From NCBI GenBank assembly GCA_021287065.1, contig JAJTBE010000206.1, positions 1 through 33,233 on the forward strand: a stretch of 33,233 nt of DNA, in the 5' to 3' direction. The notes under the pieces were generated by a model. The model did not search any database, was not told the origin of the DNA, and worked only from the letters and a program-made list of their open reading frames with translations. Below are positions 16,380 through 24,653 of the stretch, piece by piece. Made by a program: the position numbers and the translations under genes. Position 1 is the stretch's first letter; each line of letters starts with the position of its first letter. The DNA is from Bacillota bacterium (GTDB taxonomy: Bacteria > Vulcanimicrobiota > JAJTBE01).

Positions 16380-16774
16380 TCCTATTCCTCCTTAAAATGC
16401 CGGAATACCTCATTAATATTGGCTTTGTTCTCATTTGTAAAATCAAATTTTCTGTATTTTTCCGGCTTGTCCGGACAAACAGGATGCAAGTCGGCAATTT
16501 TCAAAATACCGGCAAAACCTTACTGTTATTGAAATTATCAGGTTTTCTGCCTGAAAGGGTTTGCCCGGAGAGAGTCCGGCAAAGAGGTGAGAAAATCTTT
16601 TTTTTTGTGGGCTGCCCCGCTATTTTATTGAGTTTCCTCCTTTTACATGATTCATATATCATGTAATAAAGAGGATAAACAGAAAAAAAGTTGAATAGAA
16701 TGCTACTATACAGCCATACGGATCAGAAATGAATTGTGACTTTTTGATTGACGAAAAACAAAGGGAGGTCTTTG
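16380..16774 (+). promoter_or_regulatory. Leader of the transglycosylase gene with a 9-bp inverted repeat
   Basis: No believable gene is present; an 89-codon frame at 16397 lacks a ribosome site. TTACATGAT (16643-16651) and ATCATGTAA (16658-16666) form a perfect inverted repeat with a 6-base centre, a possible operator about 110 bases before the next ATG. I looked for known riboswitches that precede wall hydrolases (c-di-AMP, c-di-GMP) and found no convincing match. Confidence 0.4.
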
Positions 16775-17569
16775 ATGACGCAAAAAATTCGGGTGGGAGC
16801 AGTTCTTGTGATACTGCTGGTTGCAGCAATTACAGGATACGCTTACGCCGAGTCCATGCTCACGTCCCCCCCTGCAGGAAAGACTGATGGCTTAATATTT
16901 GTAGGTGACGAGAACAAAACGGACAACGAACCCCAAATGGGAAAGGACAGCCAGACTGATGTGCTGTGCGTACCCATGAATAAAAATACCGGCAGAAATT
17001 CCGATGTAACGACTGACGACGGCAGCGGTGTGCAGGTGGTCAACCCCACAGCATCACCGGAAGCGAAGAAATATCCTTCCATTTTTGTCCGCTGCAAGAC
17101 TTATGTTCCGGTTGCCAAATCTGCTAACAGCTCAAAGGGTAAATACGGAAAGAAATTCTCTTCCCGTGGTGTATCATACAAAGCTGCTTATCAGAATCTC
17201 GACATAACCCCGATTATCGTAAGGGAAGCTAAGAAAAACGGCATTTCCCCCGTTCTTCTCAAAGCAGTGATTCAGACAGAATCAAACTTCAACCCCTATG
17301 CAGTGAGCTGCCACGGTGCTCAGGGCCTCTGCCAGTTGATACCCTCAACCGCCAGAATGGTCGGCGTCAATGACGCTTTTGATCCCGAACAGAACATTGC
17401 CGGCGGAGCCAAATACCTGGGAATGCTCTCAAAAATGAATAAAAGTCTGGACCTGGTGCTTGCAAGCTACAACGCCGGACCCGGAGCAGTTAAGAGAGCC
17501 GGCGGCATCCCCAATAACTGGGAAACCAGAGGTTATGTAATCAAGGTAAAAAGGAACATGTACTGGTAA
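16775..17569 (+). CDS. Secreted lytic transglycosylase, SLT (GH23) type
   Basis: The enzyme cleaves peptidoglycan between MurNAc and GlcNAc, forming a 1,6-anhydro end. The start at 16775 follows AAGGGAGG. Residues 1-25 are a signal peptide ending AYAES. A polar linker runs to about 140, then the SLT domain: catalytic Glu169 in IQTESNFNPYAVS, followed by GAQGLCQLIPSTARMVG, DPEQNIAGGAKYL and LASYNAGPGAVKRAGGIP. The total of 264 residues is normal for short secreted SLT proteins. It ends YVIKVKRNMYW. It is monocistronic; a MITE-like hairpin lies 29 bases after the stop. Confidence 0.95.
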   Translation: MTQKIRVGAVLVILLVAAITGYAYAESMLTSPPAGKTDGLIFVGDENKTDNEPQMGKDSQTDVLCVPMNKNTGRNSDVTTDDGSGVQVVNPTASPEAKKYPSIFVRCKTYVPVAKSANSSKGKYGKKFSSRGVSYKAAYQNLDITPIIVREAKKNGISPVLLKAVIQTESNFNPYAVSCHGAQGLCQLIPSTARMVGVNDAFDPEQNIAGGAKYLGMLSKMNKSLDLVLASYNAGPGAVKRAGGIPNNWETRGYVIKVKRNMYW

Positions 17570-17597
17570 TTCACAATTCAGATAAAACCGTATGTAA

Positions 17598-17726
17598 AGA
17601 GGCTGTCCCAAAAGTAAAAAATGACGGAATGTCATCCTGAATAAACTTCAGGAATAAGAAATGACAAGGGTTTCGTGCATAAAACAGATATGGCGGGAAG
17701 AAATCCTGACTTTTGGGGCAGCCTCT
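17598..17726. mobile_element. MITE-like element with 18-bp inverted ends, copy 2
   Basis: The ends are AGAGGCTGTCCCAAAAGT (17598-17615) and ACTTTTGGGGCAGCCTCT (17709-17726), one mismatch, extended on both sides by AA and TT. The interior is about 93 bp, similar in length to copy 1 at 4084 but different in sequence apart from AATCCTGACTTT beside the right end. It sits directly after the transglycosylase gene. Confidence 0.75.
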
Positions 17727-17839
17727 TTCTGTGTACAAAACTGCAGGATTATAGCTTTTGTGGAAGTATTATGAAACAGGTGTTTTACACAGGTTTATAT
17801 ATCCGCAGAAAATCACCCGGTCATTGCGGGTACAATAGA

Positions 17840-18131
17840 ATGCCACTGAATTAGTAAAATCCACTCAAACCTCCAACCTCATACTCCTGTTTTTCAGGGA
17901 GGGAGGTTCGGAGGGAAACTCGCTTTTCCAAAAAAACGTGGTTCCCTCTGACGGTCCCCAAACCCCACGGTCTCTGATCGGTCCCCCAATTCAAAAGTTT
18001 TGGGATGGCGGGTGCCTGCCCGCAGGGTGGGCGCGAGGAAACTTTTTTCAAAAAGTTTTCTCTGGGAACTGGGCATGTGGTTACAATTCTCGTGAGCGAT
18101 CAGGCAAATCCATACCTTAATTCATAGGCAT
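17840..18131 (+). repeat. Composite repeat element, full copy R5
   Basis: This complete 292-bp copy has ends ATGCCACTGAATTAG and TTAATTCATAGGCAT. Hairpin 1 is of the AAACTCGCTTTTCC/AAAAAAACGTGGTT form, and hairpin 2 has the ACTTTTTTC/AAAAAGT core. It carries the same GGCGGGTGCCTGCCCGC insert as R2. It ends about 80 bases before the acyl-CoA synthetase ATG, so that gene's promoter must lie in the last part of it or just after. Confidence 0.9.
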
Positions 18132-18214
18132 TACAGTTACAATAAGAACAGATATGATGGCATTGCTTGAATGCAGTGTATAAATAAATCAAAATCCGGA
18201 AGGGAGAGTTCAGG

Positions 18215-20341
18215 ATGAATCTTACCAGCGAAACTGAAAAAACAATACTCGACAGTCTGCTCAGACCGTCGTCGGTTGCTGTGGCAGGGGCTTCCGCAAG
18301 ACCGGGAAGCCTTGGAAATATGGTGATGAGCAAAATAATAAATTTTGGTTTCAAAGGAGAGGTCTATCCTGTCAACCCCAAATCAGAAGAGATACTTGGC
18401 AAAAAATGCCACAGGAATATCTCCGACATCCCTGCACCTGTGGATGTTGCCGTTATCTGCGTCCCCGGTGAGGCAGTCATCGATGTGGTTAAAGACTGCA
18501 ACAAAAAAGGTGTAAAAGCCTGCATCATTATTTCTGCCGGTTTCAAGGAAATAGGCGGAGAAGGCATAGAACGGGAAAAGCAGCTCAACGATATCCGCTC
18601 GGAATACGGAATGAAAATTATCGGACCAAACTGCTTCGGCATAATAAACGGCGCTCCCGATATTTCATTCGACTGCACTTTCGCCCGCAGCCTCCCATCA
18701 AAAGGACATATCGGATTTGTTTCCCAGAGTGGCGCACTTGGCGCATGCGTTCTGGAAGATCTGCGGAAAACAACTATGGGTTTCTCCCTTTTTGTAAGCC
18801 TCGGCAACCGCAGCGATATGGATGAAAACGAGGCAATGCAGTATCTTGCACAGGATCCCAACACCAGAGTGATTTTCCTCTATCTGGAAAACTTTGCCAA
18901 TCCCTCAAAATTTATCGAAATTGCAAAAAAAATCACCCCCCACAAACCAATAATCGCCCTGAAGGCTGGCAAAAGCGCCCACGGAGCCGCTGCTGCCGCT
19001 TCCCACACCGGTATGCTTGCCCAATCCGATAAAATGGTGGAAGCAATAATGGAAAAAGCCGGAGTTATAAGGGTTGACACAGTGGCGGAAATGATAAATA
19101 CCGCCAAATCCCTCTACAGCGGTATTATTCCCGAAAAAGAAGACCTTGCCATTATCACAAATGCCGGAGGCTTCGGAGTTCTTGCCATTGATAAAGCTGA
19201 ATCTCTGGGAGTAAAACTGGCTGAAATTTCTCCCGAAACAACAAAATTTCTGGAAGAAAACCTCCCCCGTGAAGCATCCTGTCACAATCCCGTGGACCTT
19301 CTGGGAACCGCAGTTAAGGAACATTATGCCATTGCCCTCGAAGGACTGCTGAGTGATCCCAATATCGGCGGAGTCGTCTGCAACTTTGGTCCCCCCGTAA
19401 TGCAGAGTGCTGAGGAAATTGCAGAAGCAGTGGAGGAAAAAGCCAACAAATACCCCCACAAACCCGTTCTTTCGGTTTATATGAACCGCTACCGCATTAT
19501 GAAAGCCCACCAGGAAGCAAATGGAGTCTATGTGCCACAGTTCGATTATCCTGAAGAAGCAGTGGAAGCATACGCCCAGATGCTAAGATATAAGCATATC
19601 AAAAACCGGGCAGCAGGCAAGCACATAACTTTCAAAGTTGATAAAGATAAAGTTGAAAGAATAATCGATCGCGTAATAGCCGACGGCAGGGATCGAATGG
19701 ATTTTGATGAGGGCGAGGAAGCCCTCAGAGCCTATGGCATACCTCTTGCCCCTTCATCCATCATAAAAGATGTGGATAATCTTGAAGTTGATCTGTCGAA
19801 GATAACATTCCCCGTTGCTATCAAACCCGTATGGGGCGGAGTTACCCACAAAACAGAAATGAACGCAGTAAGACTCAACCTTATGTCCTTCGAAGATGTG
19901 GAAAATGCTTTTGAGGATATAAGGAAAAAAATTGAGGAACACACCGGAAAACCTTACACAAAAGGATTTGTCGTGCAGGAAATGCTCACAAACTGCCGTG
20001 AGGTTATCCTCGGCGCATCAAAGCAGGATTCCGGCATTCATCTCATTATGTTCGGTCTTGGCGGCATTTTTGTTGAACTCCTCAAAGATGTAGCCTTCGC
20101 AGTCCCGCCCCTTACCAATAAAGATGCAGGCAGGCTTATGGAAAAAGTCAGGGGATACCCGCTGCTCAAAGGATTCAGGGGAAAACCCGGCGTCACCCTC
20201 GGCGAACTTCAAGATGTGCTTTTACGCTTTTCAAGCCTGATAAACGACCATCCCCGGATTAAGGAACTCGACATAAACCCATTCATGGCTTCCAGTGAAC
20301 CCGGAAAATCCGGAGCAGTGGATATAAGAATAATTGTATAA
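18215..20341 (+). CDS. Acyl-CoA synthetase (ADP-forming), fused alpha and beta subunits
   Basis: This cytoplasmic enzyme interconverts acetyl-CoA (or another acyl-CoA), ADP and phosphate with the free acid, CoA and ATP, a fermentative way to save energy. The 708 residues contain a CoA-binding Rossmann domain (VAVAGASARPGSLG near residue 25), two succinyl-CoA synthetase-like domains with the expected phospho-His264 in AASHTGMLAQSD, and a C-terminal ATP-grasp domain from about 490 (FPVAIKPVWGGVTHKTE, GFVVQEM, IMFGLGGIFVELLKDVAFAVPPL, ELDINPF). There is no C-terminal acetyltransferase domain, so it is not a Pat-type regulator. GGAAGGGAGAG precedes the ATG. Acyl specificity cannot be read by eye. 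A ferredoxin-like gene follows within 100 bases. Confidence 0.95.
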   Translation: MNLTSETEKTILDSLLRPSSVAVAGASARPGSLGNMVMSKIINFGFKGEVYPVNPKSEEILGKKCHRNISDIPAPVDVAVICVPGEAVIDVVKDCNKKGVKACIIISAGFKEIGGEGIEREKQLNDIRSEYGMKIIGPNCFGIINGAPDISFDCTFARSLPSKGHIGFVSQSGALGACVLEDLRKTTMGFSLFVSLGNRSDMDENEAMQYLAQDPNTRVIFLYLENFANPSKFIEIAKKITPHKPIIALKAGKSAHGAAAAASHTGMLAQSDKMVEAIMEKAGVIRVDTVAEMINTAKSLYSGIIPEKEDLAIITNAGGFGVLAIDKAESLGVKLAEISPETTKFLEENLPREASCHNPVDLLGTAVKEHYAIALEGLLSDPNIGGVVCNFGPPVMQSAEEIAEAVEEKANKYPHKPVLSVYMNRYRIMKAHQEANGVYVPQFDYPEEAVEAYAQMLRYKHIKNRAAGKHITFKVDKDKVERIIDRVIADGRDRMDFDEGEEALRAYGIPLAPSSIIKDVDNLEVDLSKITFPVAIKPVWGGVTHKTEMNAVRLNLMSFEDVENAFEDIRKKIEEHTGKPYTKGFVVQEMLTNCREVILGASKQDSGIHLIMFGLGGIFVELLKDVAFAVPPLTNKDAGRLMEKVRGYPLLKGFRGKPGVTLGELQDVLLRFSSLINDHPRIKELDINPFMASSEPGKSGAVDIRIIV

Positions 20342-20350
20342 TTAAAGGAA

Positions 20351-20391
20351 ATGCTGCAAAACAGGTTTACATAAAGCCGGTTTTGCAGCAT
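20351..20391 (+). terminator. Long hairpin after the acyl-CoA synthetase gene
   Basis: ATGCTGCAAAAC (20351-20362) and GTTTTGCAGCAT (20380-20391) form a perfect 12-bp stem, and GGTTT/AAAGCC in the loop can extend it. The following bases are ATTATTATA rather than a clean T tract, so it may attenuate or protect the transcript instead of ending it. Confidence 0.55.
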
Positions 20392-20439
20392 ATTATTATA
20401 TGGACCCAGAAATAGTAAAAGATAATTCCGGAGCAGCAA

Positions 20440-21279
20440 ATGTGTGAATTCTGTCTGAAGCACGGAGAAGGAAAAAAATGGTACCTCCGGGCGGAAAACT
20501 TTGCAACAGATATGATGACCGATCTCAGGGTCAAGGATACAGCCGTAAAATTCGGCACAAATTTTAATAACCTGATGAACAAAAGCCTCAAGGCGGCGGA
20601 TTTTGTCAACAGAATGCCCTGGTTTCTGAAAGAATTTGCTTTCGAAATACACGAAATGTGGCAGAAACAGATGCATTACGGACAGGTTCTACCCATTGAG
20701 GATGTTGATAGGATTATGAAAATGATGGGTAGCATAGTCAGGCTTCCCTGCCTGTGCCGCCGCTACACAACCGGTTCAGAGGGCAGATACTGCTTTGGCA
20801 TTACTCTTGATCCCCTGAAAACAGATTATGCGGAATCCATGGACAAAACCTTTTATGGCGGACCCGACCTCCATGGCCTGGAATACATGAAATATGACGA
20901 AGTCATGCCTCTTTTCGCAGGTTTCGAAAAAGAAGGGCTTGTCCATACTGTGTGGACTCTTAAAACTCCCTTCGTTGTTGGAATATGCAATTGTGATCTC
21001 CCCACCTGCACCGCATTTCAGTTCAAAAGCCGGAATCTCAGGGTAATGTTCAGAGCCGAATATGTGGCGGTTCTCGACAGCCACAAATGCGTAGGCTGCA
21101 AAGCCTGCCTTCCCAAATGCCATTTCGACGCCCTTCAGTTTAATGAACTGAATAAAAAAGTTGTTCTGGACCCTGTAAAGTGCTACGGATGCGGAATCTG
21201 CAGACCCGTATGCCCCAAAGGAGCCATTGAACTGATTGACAGACGCGACCATATAGATGCAAAGGATTTGTGGTATTAA
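20440..21279 (+). CDS. Iron-sulfur protein with C-terminal 2[4Fe-4S] ferredoxin domain
   Basis: This 279-residue protein has a helical N-terminal part that starts MCEFC (Cys2, Cys5). The middle holds more cysteines: LPCLCRRY (104, 106), Cys118, and GICNCDLPTC (183, 185, 190), which could bind another cluster. The C-terminal ferredoxin has Cys217-x2-220-x2-223-x3-227 and Cys248-x2-251-x2-254-x3-258, the classic two-cluster pattern. No signal peptide is seen, so it is cytoplasmic. It likely carries electrons for an oxidoreductase not present here; sitting beside the acyl-CoA synthetase suggests a link to oxidation of 2-oxoacids or aldehydes, which is inference. CCGGAGCAGCAA precedes the ATG. 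Confidence 0.85.
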   Translation: MCEFCLKHGEGKKWYLRAENFATDMMTDLRVKDTAVKFGTNFNNLMNKSLKAADFVNRMPWFLKEFAFEIHEMWQKQMHYGQVLPIEDVDRIMKMMGSIVRLPCLCRRYTTGSEGRYCFGITLDPLKTDYAESMDKTFYGGPDLHGLEYMKYDEVMPLFAGFEKEGLVHTVWTLKTPFVVGICNCDLPTCTAFQFKSRNLRVMFRAEYVAVLDSHKCVGCKACLPKCHFDALQFNELNKKVVLDPVKCYGCGICRPVCPKGAIELIDRRDHIDAKDLWY

Positions 21280-21280
21280 T

Positions 21281-22591
21281 ATGTTCTTGTCTTACAGGGC
21301 TATATTATATGCCGGAGTGGGGATCCTCTTCATTCTGGTATTCAGCCGGCTGCTTACTCCCGTGGGAGCAGCCCTTGTTTTTAATGCCGCTTTGCTTGTT
21401 ATAGCCCTGATTGACTATATGCTTACCCCTTCCCTCAAAAACCTGCGCTTCACAAGAATAATGGAAGATAAACTATCTCTGGGCACTGATAACAGAGTTG
21501 CCGTGGAAATCTCCAACCTGTCAGGATTCAGGGTGAAAATTCAGGTAAAAGACGATTATCCCGACAGTTTCGAAGTTGATAAAAAGATGCTTGAACTGAG
21601 CCTGAAAGGGCAATCCGGTTCAGAAGTCCATTACAGTGTAAAACCTCCCCGGAGAGGCGCTTATACATTCGGACATCTCCATGTAAGGGTTAATAGTATT
21701 CTTGGTCTTCTCGGCAGACAGTTTAAGGTGGATCTGACCAGAATGATCAAGGTTTATCCCAATATAAAGGAAATTTCCCGGTATAAAATAATAGCCCGCA
21801 AGGGAAGACTCATTGAAGCAGGCCTGAAACCTGTCAGAGCCTATGGAATGGGAACAGAATTCGAATCTCTCCGGGAATACCTCCCAGATGATGAATTTCG
21901 AAAAATTAGCTGGAAAGCAACCGCAAGAAAAGGTAAAATAGTTGCATCCCAGTATCAGAACGAACGGAGTCAGAATATTTTTATAGCTATCGACTCGGGA
22001 AGAATGATGACTTCCAGAGTCAACGGCATTTCCAAACTGGATTACGCGATGAATGCAGCCCTCCTCCTCGGATATGTGGCAATGGAAAAAGGAGATAATG
22101 TAGGAATGATGGTCTTTTCCGATGACATTAAAACCTTTGTCCCCTGCAAAAGAGGAAAAAAACAGCTTCATCTGCTGATAGAATCATTATATAATCAGGA
22201 ACCAACCCTTGTGGAACCCGATTATGGAAGAGCAATAAGATATCTTTCCACAAAAAACAGGAAAAGAAGCCTTGTTGTAATATTTACCGATTTGATCGAT
22301 ACTGATGTCTCCAGAGCGATTGTTACATATTCGAGATCTCTTTATCCCACACATCTGCCCCTGGTGGTGGCAATAAACGACCCCGCTCTTTATGCGGAAG
22401 CTGATAAACCCGCCGCCGATGTTACTGAAGTTTATCACAGGGCAGTGGCTGAAGATCTCATCGCTCAGAGGGAACAGGTAAAAGCAGCCCTTCATAAGGG
22501 CGGAGTAATGACTCTTGATGTGCCGCCGTCGAAGCTGACACCTTCGCTGGTGGAAAAATATCTGTCGGTTAAAGCCCGGGCAAGACTGTAA
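21281..22591 (+). CDS. DUF58 (YeaD-like, vWA-related) membrane-anchored protein
   Basis: The 436-residue product starts with two hydrophobic segments (about 5-45). A beta-rich part follows, then the DUF58 signature GMGTEFESLREYLPDDEFRKISWKATAR near residue 200, and a von Willebrand A-like part (IFIAIDSGRMM about 240, then GDNVGMMVFSDD, SLVVIFTDLID). The metal site looks partial: DSGRM replaces DxSxS. DUF58 proteins usually pair with a MoxR ATPase in complex assembly, but no MoxR gene lies in the window. ATG 21281 starts one base after the previous stop; a longer frame from 21257 would overlap that gene and has no ribosome site. It is probably in one operon with the iron-sulfur gene. Confidence 0.9.
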   Translation: MFLSYRAILYAGVGILFILVFSRLLTPVGAALVFNAALLVIALIDYMLTPSLKNLRFTRIMEDKLSLGTDNRVAVEISNLSGFRVKIQVKDDYPDSFEVDKKMLELSLKGQSGSEVHYSVKPPRRGAYTFGHLHVRVNSILGLLGRQFKVDLTRMIKVYPNIKEISRYKIIARKGRLIEAGLKPVRAYGMGTEFESLREYLPDDEFRKISWKATARKGKIVASQYQNERSQNIFIAIDSGRMMTSRVNGISKLDYAMNAALLLGYVAMEKGDNVGMMVFSDDIKTFVPCKRGKKQLHLLIESLYNQEPTLVEPDYGRAIRYLSTKNRKRSLVVIFTDLIDTDVSRAIVTYSRSLYPTHLPLVVAINDPALYAEADKPAADVTEVYHRAVAEDLIAQREQVKAALHKGGVMTLDVPPSKLTPSLVEKYLSVKARARL

Positions 22592-22655
22592 TTCTATACA
22601 GAAGCACGGGATTAGAATTCTTTAAAAAATATAGTATCGTATGCAGGGAGAGAAT

Positions 22656-23396
22656 ATGCGTAAGTGTGTGGTTCTTCTTTCAGGAGGAATCGATTCCTCA
22701 GTAATGCTGGCAATGGTAAAGGAAAGAGGGTATGACGAAATTTACGCCCTTAGTTTTGATTACGGCCAGAGACATAAAAGCGAACTGAATGCAGCCATTT
22801 TTCAGGCTATCAAATACGAATGTAAGGATCATCTTGTTGTAACCATTGATATGGGTAGAATCGGCGGTTCTTCCCTTACCGACAGACAGATGGATGTGCC
22901 TAAAGACCGCCATAATCTTGGATTTAACTGGGAAATACCCTCAACTTATGTGCCCGCCAGAAACACCGTCTTTCTGTCCTTTGCCCTCGCCTATGCCGAG
23001 GTAACAGGGGTGGAGGAAATATTTATCGGCGCCAACTCTCTGGATTTTGCCGGTTACCCCGACTGCAGGCCGGAATATTTCAAAGCATTTGAAAAAATGG
23101 CAAACTTTGCCACCCGCAAAGGCGTTGAAAGCAGTTTTAATATTAAAATTCAGACTCCATTGATTACCTTGTCAAAAGAAGAGATTATCAACGAAGGCTT
23201 CAGACTGAATGTGGATTTCTCAAAAACCATGAGCTGTTACGATCCCGATTACAGAAGCAGAGCATGCGGAAGATGCGACGCTTGCAAACTGAGACTCGAA
23301 GGCTTCGGAAAAGCCGGTGTTTCGGATCCCGTTCAGTATGTGGATGTGGAAAGAGACCTCCTCCTGTCAGCAGACACCACACTGCTTGATGAATAA
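22656..23396 (+). CDS. queC: 7-cyano-7-deazaguanine synthase
   Basis: QueC turns 7-carboxy-7-deazaguanine into preQ0 with ATP and ammonia, a step in queuosine tRNA modification. The product has 246 residues. Motifs are the ATP pyrophosphatase loop LLSGGIDSSV (near residue 8), SFDYGQRHKSE, VPARNTVFLSFA, GANSLDFAGYPDCRPEY, and the zinc-binding end SCYDPD....CGRCDACKLR. The start at 22656 is preceded by GGGAGAGAAT; an earlier in-frame ATG at 22641 is less likely. No other queuosine genes (queD, queE, queF) are nearby. A degenerate 19-base repeat of its 3' end follows (23387-23405 and 23421-23439), then the repeat cluster. Confidence 0.96.
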   Translation: MRKCVVLLSGGIDSSVMLAMVKERGYDEIYALSFDYGQRHKSELNAAIFQAIKYECKDHLVVTIDMGRIGGSSLTDRQMDVPKDRHNLGFNWEIPSTYVPARNTVFLSFALAYAEVTGVEEIFIGANSLDFAGYPDCRPEYFKAFEKMANFATRKGVESSFNIKIQTPLITLSKEEIINEGFRLNVDFSKTMSCYDPDYRSRACGRCDACKLRLEGFGKAGVSDPVQYVDVERDLLLSADTTLLDE

Positions 23397-23452
23397 TCTA
23401 CCGGCATATACCGACCTGTGTGATGGATAATCTACCGGCTGACACCACCCTA

Positions 23453-23577
23453 ATGCCACTGAATCAGCAAAATTCACTTAAAACCTTAACCTCATACTCC
23501 TGTTTTTCAAGGGAGGAGGTTCGGAGGAGACCTCGCTTTTCCAAAAAAGCGTGGCCTCCTCTGACGGTCCCCAAATC
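23453..23577 (+). repeat. Composite repeat element, left half only (R6a)
   Basis: It begins ATGCCACTGAATCAG and ends after hairpin 1 (GACCTCGCTTTTCC/AAAAAAGCGTGGCC). The second hairpin and right end are missing because another copy begins at 23581. Confidence 0.85.
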
Positions 23578-23580
23578 CCA

Positions 23581-23871
23581 ATGCCACTGAATTAGTAAAA
23601 ATTACTCCAATTTCCAGCCAATACTCTTGTTTTTCAAGGAGGGAGGTTCGGAGGGCAACCTCGCTTTTTTAAAAAAGCGTGGTTCCCTCTGACGGTCCAA
23701 AATCCCCCCGGTCCCCCGTCGGTCCCCACCCCCCGGTCGGTCCCCCAATTCAAAAGTTTTGGGAAGGAGGTCCGGAGGAAACTTTTTTCAAAAAGTTTTC
23801 TCCGGGAGCTTGGCGAACCACTCCGATACTCGTGATCGATAAAACCAATCCATGCCTTAATTCATGGGCAT
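23581..23871 (+). repeat. Composite repeat element, full copy R6b
   Basis: This 291-bp copy has both ends, hairpin 1 (CAACCTCGCTTTTTT/AAAAAAGCGTGGTT) and hairpin 2 (CCGGAGGAAACTTTTTTC/AAAAAGTTTTCTCCGG). It is followed directly by an array piece. The long plus-strand open frames across 23679-24460 are low-complexity by-products of this cluster, not genes. Confidence 0.9.
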
Positions 23872-24012
23872 CCCCACCTACTCCCCCGGTCCCAAAACCA
23901 AGGCAACCCGCCAGCAACCTCTACAACCACAACCCCCGCCAACACCTGCCGGATCGCAGGCGTCCTGCCTGTCCCCCGGTCCCAAAACCAACCTCAAACC
24001 GCCAGCAACCCC
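23872..24012. repeat. GC-rich array piece between two composite elements
   Basis: The 141-bp segment contains one full array motif (CCTGCCGGATCGCAGG and CAGGCGTCC.GCCTG) and ends ACCGCCAGCAACCCCA, which is the usual sequence just before a composite element. It is nearly identical to 24309-24450. Confidence 0.85.
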
Positions 24013-24308
24013 AATGTCACTGAATTAGCAAAAACCACTCGAATCCCAATCCCCAATACTCTTGTTTTTCAAGGGAGGAGGTTCGGAGGAGACCTCGCTT
24101 TTCCAAAAAAGCGTGGCCTCCTCTGACGGTCCTTTACTCCCCGGTCGGGTCCCCCAATTCCCCCGGTCCCCGGTCGGTCCCCCAATTCAAAAGTTTTGGG
24201 AAGGAGGTCCGGAGGAAACTTTTTTCAAAAAGTTTTCTCCGGGAGCTTGGCGAACCACTCCGATACTCGTGAGCGATAATACCAATCCATGCCTTAATTC
24301 ATGGGCAT
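24013..24308 (+). repeat. Composite repeat element, full copy R6c
   Basis: This 296-bp copy is nearly identical to R6b in its second half. Its left end is ATGTCACTGAATTAG. With the array pieces on both sides it forms a tandem duplication of an element-plus-array unit of about 435 bp (23581-24012 and 24013-24450). Confidence 0.9.
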
Positions 24309-24495
24309 CCCCACCTGCTCCCCCGGTCCCAAAACCAAGGCAACCCGCCAGCAACCTCCACAACCACAACCCCCGCCAACACCTGCCGGATCGCAGGCGT
24401 CCCGCCTGTCCCCCGGTCCCAAAACCAACCTCCAACCGCCAGCAACCCCAATGCCACTGAATTAGTAAAAACCACTCCAATCCCAATCCCCAAAG
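24309..24495 (+). repeat. Array piece followed by a broken left end of a composite element
   Basis: Array sequence runs to 24450, then a new left end (ATGCCACTGAATTAG at 24451) that stops after about 45 bases at CCCAATCCCCAAAG. From there to 24653 the sequence is unique and contains the leader of the next gene. Confidence 0.8.
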
Positions 24496-24653
24496 TTTAG
24501 GTTGTCGGATGGCCTGTCCCCATCCCGGAACTTTTAATCACTTCACAGGATTAACCAATAAAAAGGAAGATCCGAACTTTTTTATAATATAAACATGTGA
24601 AAGGTTGACTTTCAGGTTTAATTATCTTCGGTTTAGTCCCTCTGGAGGAAGGA

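Noticed and set aside
16397-16666. 89-codon open frame before the transglycosylase gene
   Set aside because: No ribosome site, no recognisable domain, and the sequence looks like leader DNA.
16380-16774. Riboswitch (c-di-AMP or c-di-GMP) upstream of the wall hydrolase
   Set aside because: The GGCAAAACC-like and CCTGAAAGGG-like words do not fit together into either consensus.
18215-20341. Pat-type protein acetyltransferase
   Set aside because: The domain order matches, but the C-terminal GNAT domain is missing and the catalytic His264 is present.
23679-24460. Two long Pro-rich plus-strand open frames and opposing Gly/Trp-rich frames
   Set aside because: They translate GC-rich array and element sequence; similarity between them is DNA repeat identity, not protein conservation.
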